Assembly: GCF_003725535.1 (NCBI RefSeq)
Contig: NZ_RJSF01000007.1
Coordinates: forward strand, 182,062-246,061
Direction of reading: 5' to 3'
Length of the DNA stretch: 64,000 bases
DNA from: Nocardioides pocheonensis
GTDB lineage: Bacteria; Actinomycetota; Actinomycetes; Propionibacteriales; Nocardioidaceae
The notes beneath the pieces are model-generated. The model was not told the origin of the DNA. It saw only the letters and a list, made by a program, of their open reading frames with translations, and made no database searches. This document shows positions 62,170-64,000 of this stretch, one piece after another. The position numbers were made by a program, and so were the translations under genes. Each line of letters opens with the position of its first letter. The first letter of the stretch is position 1.

Positions 62170-62721
62170 TCAGGAGTAGACGTGCGGGGCCAACGTCCCG
62201 ATGTCGCGGAGATTCCGGTACCGCTCCTGGTAGTCCAGTCCGTATCCGACCACGAATTCATTGGGGATGTCCCAGCCGACGTACTTCACGTCGATGGGCA
62301 TCCGCAGGGCCTCGGGCTTGCGCAGGAGAGTGCAGATCTCGACCGAGGCCGGGTTGCGTGAGGCCAGGTTGGAGGTGAGCCAGGAGAGGGTCAGGCCGGT
62401 GTCGATGATCTCGTCGACGATGAGCACGTGCCGGCCGGTGATGTCGGTGTCCAGGTCCTTGAGGATGCGGACGACGCCCGAGGACTTCGTGCCGGACCCG
62501 TACGACGAGACCGCCATCCAGTCCATCTCGAGGTGCCGGTGGAAGGCCCGGGCGAGGTCGGCCATGACCATGACGGCGCCGCGCAGGATCCCGACGATGA
62601 GGATGTCCTTGCCGTCGTAGTCGGCCTCGATCTGCTTCGCGAGCTCCGCGAGCTTGGCCTGGATCTGCTCCTCGGTGAAGAGGATGTTGACGAGGTCGGA
62701 CTCGACGTCGCTGGCGTCCAT
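62170..62721 (-). CDS. hpt: Hypoxanthine-guanine phosphoribosyltransferase
   Basis: Purine salvage: hypoxanthine or guanine plus PRPP to IMP or GMP. 183 aa, usual length. PRPP loop [17 protein letters not shown] near 100-116, flexible catalytic loop [11 protein letters not shown], and the C-terminal purine-binding [14 protein letters not shown]. The ATG at 62719-62721 has CAGGCT seven bases upstream, a weak leaderless-type -10. About 206 bp separate it from ftsH; that gap should contain the ftsH promoter, but I cannot place it. The tilS gene expected upstream of hpt is absent here. Confidence 0.95.
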   Translation of the reverse strand: MDASDVESDLVNILFTEEQIQAKLAELAKQIEADYDGKDILIVGILRGAVMVMADLARAFHRHLEMDWMAVSSYGSGTKSSGVVRILKDLDTDITGRHVLIVDEIIDTGLTLSWLTSNLASRNPASVEICTLLRKPEALRMPIDVKYVGWDIPNEFVVGYGLDYQERYRNLRDIGTLAPHVYS

Positions 62722-62774
62722 GGCGCACAGCCTGCCACAGGGAAGATCGGGGTCCGCGCCCGCGTTCACCCCGC

Positions 62775-63815
62775 ATGCACCTCTCCGTGCTCGACCTCGT
62801 GCCCGTGCGCTCCGACCAGACCACCGGCGACGCGATCGCCGCGACCCGCGGACTGGCCCAGCGAGCCGACGAGACCGGCTTCCACCGCTACTGGCTGGCC
62901 GAGCACCACAACATGCCCGCGGTCGCCGCGACGAACCCGCCGGTGCTGATCTCGGTCGTGGCCGCAGCGACCCGGCGGATCCGGGTCGGGTCGGGTGGCG
63001 TGATGCTGCCCAACCACGCGCCCCTGGTCGTCGCGGAGCAGTTCGCGCTGCTGGAGGCGGCCTACCCCGGCCGGATCGACCTCGGCATCGGCCGCGCGCC
63101 GGGCACGGACCCGGTGACGTCGTACGCGCTGCGGCACGGTGCCGGCGGGGTCGAGGACGAGGCGGTGGCGCGGTTCCCGGAGTACGTCGACAACGTGATC
63201 GCGATGATGAGCCCCGACGGTGTGGGGCTCACGATCGGCGGACGCACCCACCCCCTCCACGCCACCCCGCACGCGGCCGGCCGGCCACCGGTCTGGCTGC
63301 TCGGGTCGTCGGACTACTCCGCGCGCCTCGCCGCTGAGCGCGGGCTGCCGTACGTGTTCGCCCACCACTTCTCCGGCAACGGGACCGCCGAGGCACTCGC
63401 GCTCTACCGGACGGGCTTCCGGCCGTCACCGGAGCTCGCCGCCCCGCAGACGTTCCTGACGGTGAACGCCGTCGTCGCCGAGACCCAGGAGGAGGCCGAC
63501 CGCCTCGCCCTGCCGCAGCTGCAGGCCATGGTCGCGCTGCGCACCGGCGGCCCGCTGCGGCCGCAGCGCCTGGTCGAGGACGCCGAGGCCGACCCGGTCC
63601 CCGACGCCCACCTGCCGCTCGTGATGGCGATGCGGGACCGCTGGGTCATCGGTACGCCGGAGTCCGCGGCATCGCGGTTGCGGGCCCTCGCCGCGGAGTT
63701 CGCGGTCGACGAGGTGATGGTGCACCCGGTCGCCGGGGCGTTCCGCGGGACGGCTGCTGATGGCTCGCCGGCGCGGGAGCGGACGCTGGAGCTGCTGGCG
63801 AAGGAGCTGCTGTAG
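62775..63815 (+). CDS. LLM class flavin-dependent oxidoreductase
   Basis: 346-aa luciferase-like monooxygenase fold protein: [13 protein letters not shown] start, [44 protein letters not shown] in two parts, and the conserved [10 protein letters not shown]. This is the common MsnO8-type group in actinobacteria; cofactor FMN or F420 cannot be decided. Divergent from hpt across a 53-bp gap. Substrate unknown. Confidence 0.92.
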   Translation: MHLSVLDLVPVRSDQTTGDAIAATRGLAQRADETGFHRYWLAEHHNMPAVAATNPPVLISVVAAATRRIRVGSGGVMLPNHAPLVVAEQFALLEAAYPGRIDLGIGRAPGTDPVTSYALRHGAGGVEDEAVARFPEYVDNVIAMMSPDGVGLTIGGRTHPLHATPHAAGRPPVWLLGSSDYSARLAAERGLPYVFAHHFSGNGTAEALALYRTGFRPSPELAAPQTFLTVNAVVAETQEEADRLALPQLQAMVALRTGGPLRPQRLVEDAEADPVPDAHLPLVMAMRDRWVIGTPESAASRLRALAAEFAVDEVMVHPVAGAFRGTAADGSPARERTLELLAKELL

Positions 63816-64000
63816 GGGGTGGGGCCTGCTGCTCCCGGGTGGTTCGAGCGCGCTCCCGGTGGTTGAGCTTGCCGAAACCTCTCTCGTCGGGTGGCGGTCG
63901 GTGCCGGGGGAACGGGCAGCGACGACGGGGTACGGCGCGCGGCCCGGCCTTGCTGTCGGGCGCGCGCTCCTAGGTGGTTGAGGTGCGAGCGCCAGCGAGC
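63816..64000. repeat. Terminal intergenic stretch with two REP-like repeats
   Basis: No gene seen in the last 185 bases. It holds GGTTGAGCTTGCCGAAACC at 63861-63879 and, from 63976 to the window end, the first 25 bases of a unit identical to the reverse complement of the repeat at 13640-13673; the unit is cut by the window edge. Confidence 0.75.

Overview
The window is high-GC (roughly 70%) chromosomal DNA from an actinobacterium. Gene order, dispersed 'GGTTTCG...' repeats and protein similarity as I recall it point to Nocardioides or a close relative in the Nocardioidaceae. That placement is by recognition, not by a search. I see no rRNA, tRNA, CRISPR array, intact insertion sequence or prophage.

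Layout. (1) 1-9.7 kb: a block matching the Mycobacterium tuberculosis order Rv0495c-ppx1-Rv0498-proC-Rv0500A. It holds a Cys-rich protein, Ppx/GppA phosphatase, TIM-barrel isomerase, TetR regulator, drug-type ABC exporter, proline dehydrogenase, proC, an AcuC-like deacetylase and a partial BldC-like regulator. VOC and methyltransferase genes follow. (2) 9.7-30.6 kb: a LacI regulator, then a block like Rv3585-Rv3603c. It holds radA, disA, a membrane protein, mutY, an MpaB-like oxygenase, clpC, a two-component system, lsr2, lysS, a secreted S53 peptidase and a tightly overlapped CoA/NAD operon (DUF2520-panC-panD-nadB-nadC-coaX). (3) 30.8-56.3 kb: about 25 kb of accessory genes dividing a block that is continuous in mycobacteria. 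These are an SGNH acyltransferase, four very large glycosyltransferase/CDP-polyol-phosphotransferase-like fusions, a fused CDP-ribitol synthase, a GSC-TRD (DUF6270-like) protein, three sulfotransferase-like proteins, an osmoprotectant ABC transporter, a decayed DUF222/HNH gene and small genes. (4) 56.3-62.7 kb: the conserved block resumes with a coiled-coil membrane protein, DUF3180, folK, folB, folP, folE, ftsH and hpt. A divergent flavin oxidoreductase and repeats close the window.

How it works together. Region 2 combines DNA integrity (RadA, DisA, MutY), proteostasis (ClpC with a well-matched ClgR operator), chromatin (Lsr2) and cofactor supply. Both PanD and NadB consume aspartate. Region 3 reads as a surface-polymer locus: CDP-ribitol synthesis, polyol-phosphate and sugar transfer, O-acylation and possibly sulfation, i.e. 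a candidate modified (sulfated) teichoic-acid-like polymer. This is the most promising undescribed system here.

Two expression features recur. Many genes have a TANNNT -10 hexamer only 6-7 bases before the start codon, the signature of leaderless mRNAs. Many operon neighbours share four-base ATGA or GTGA overlaps, and two junctions look like CTGA, implying CTG starts.
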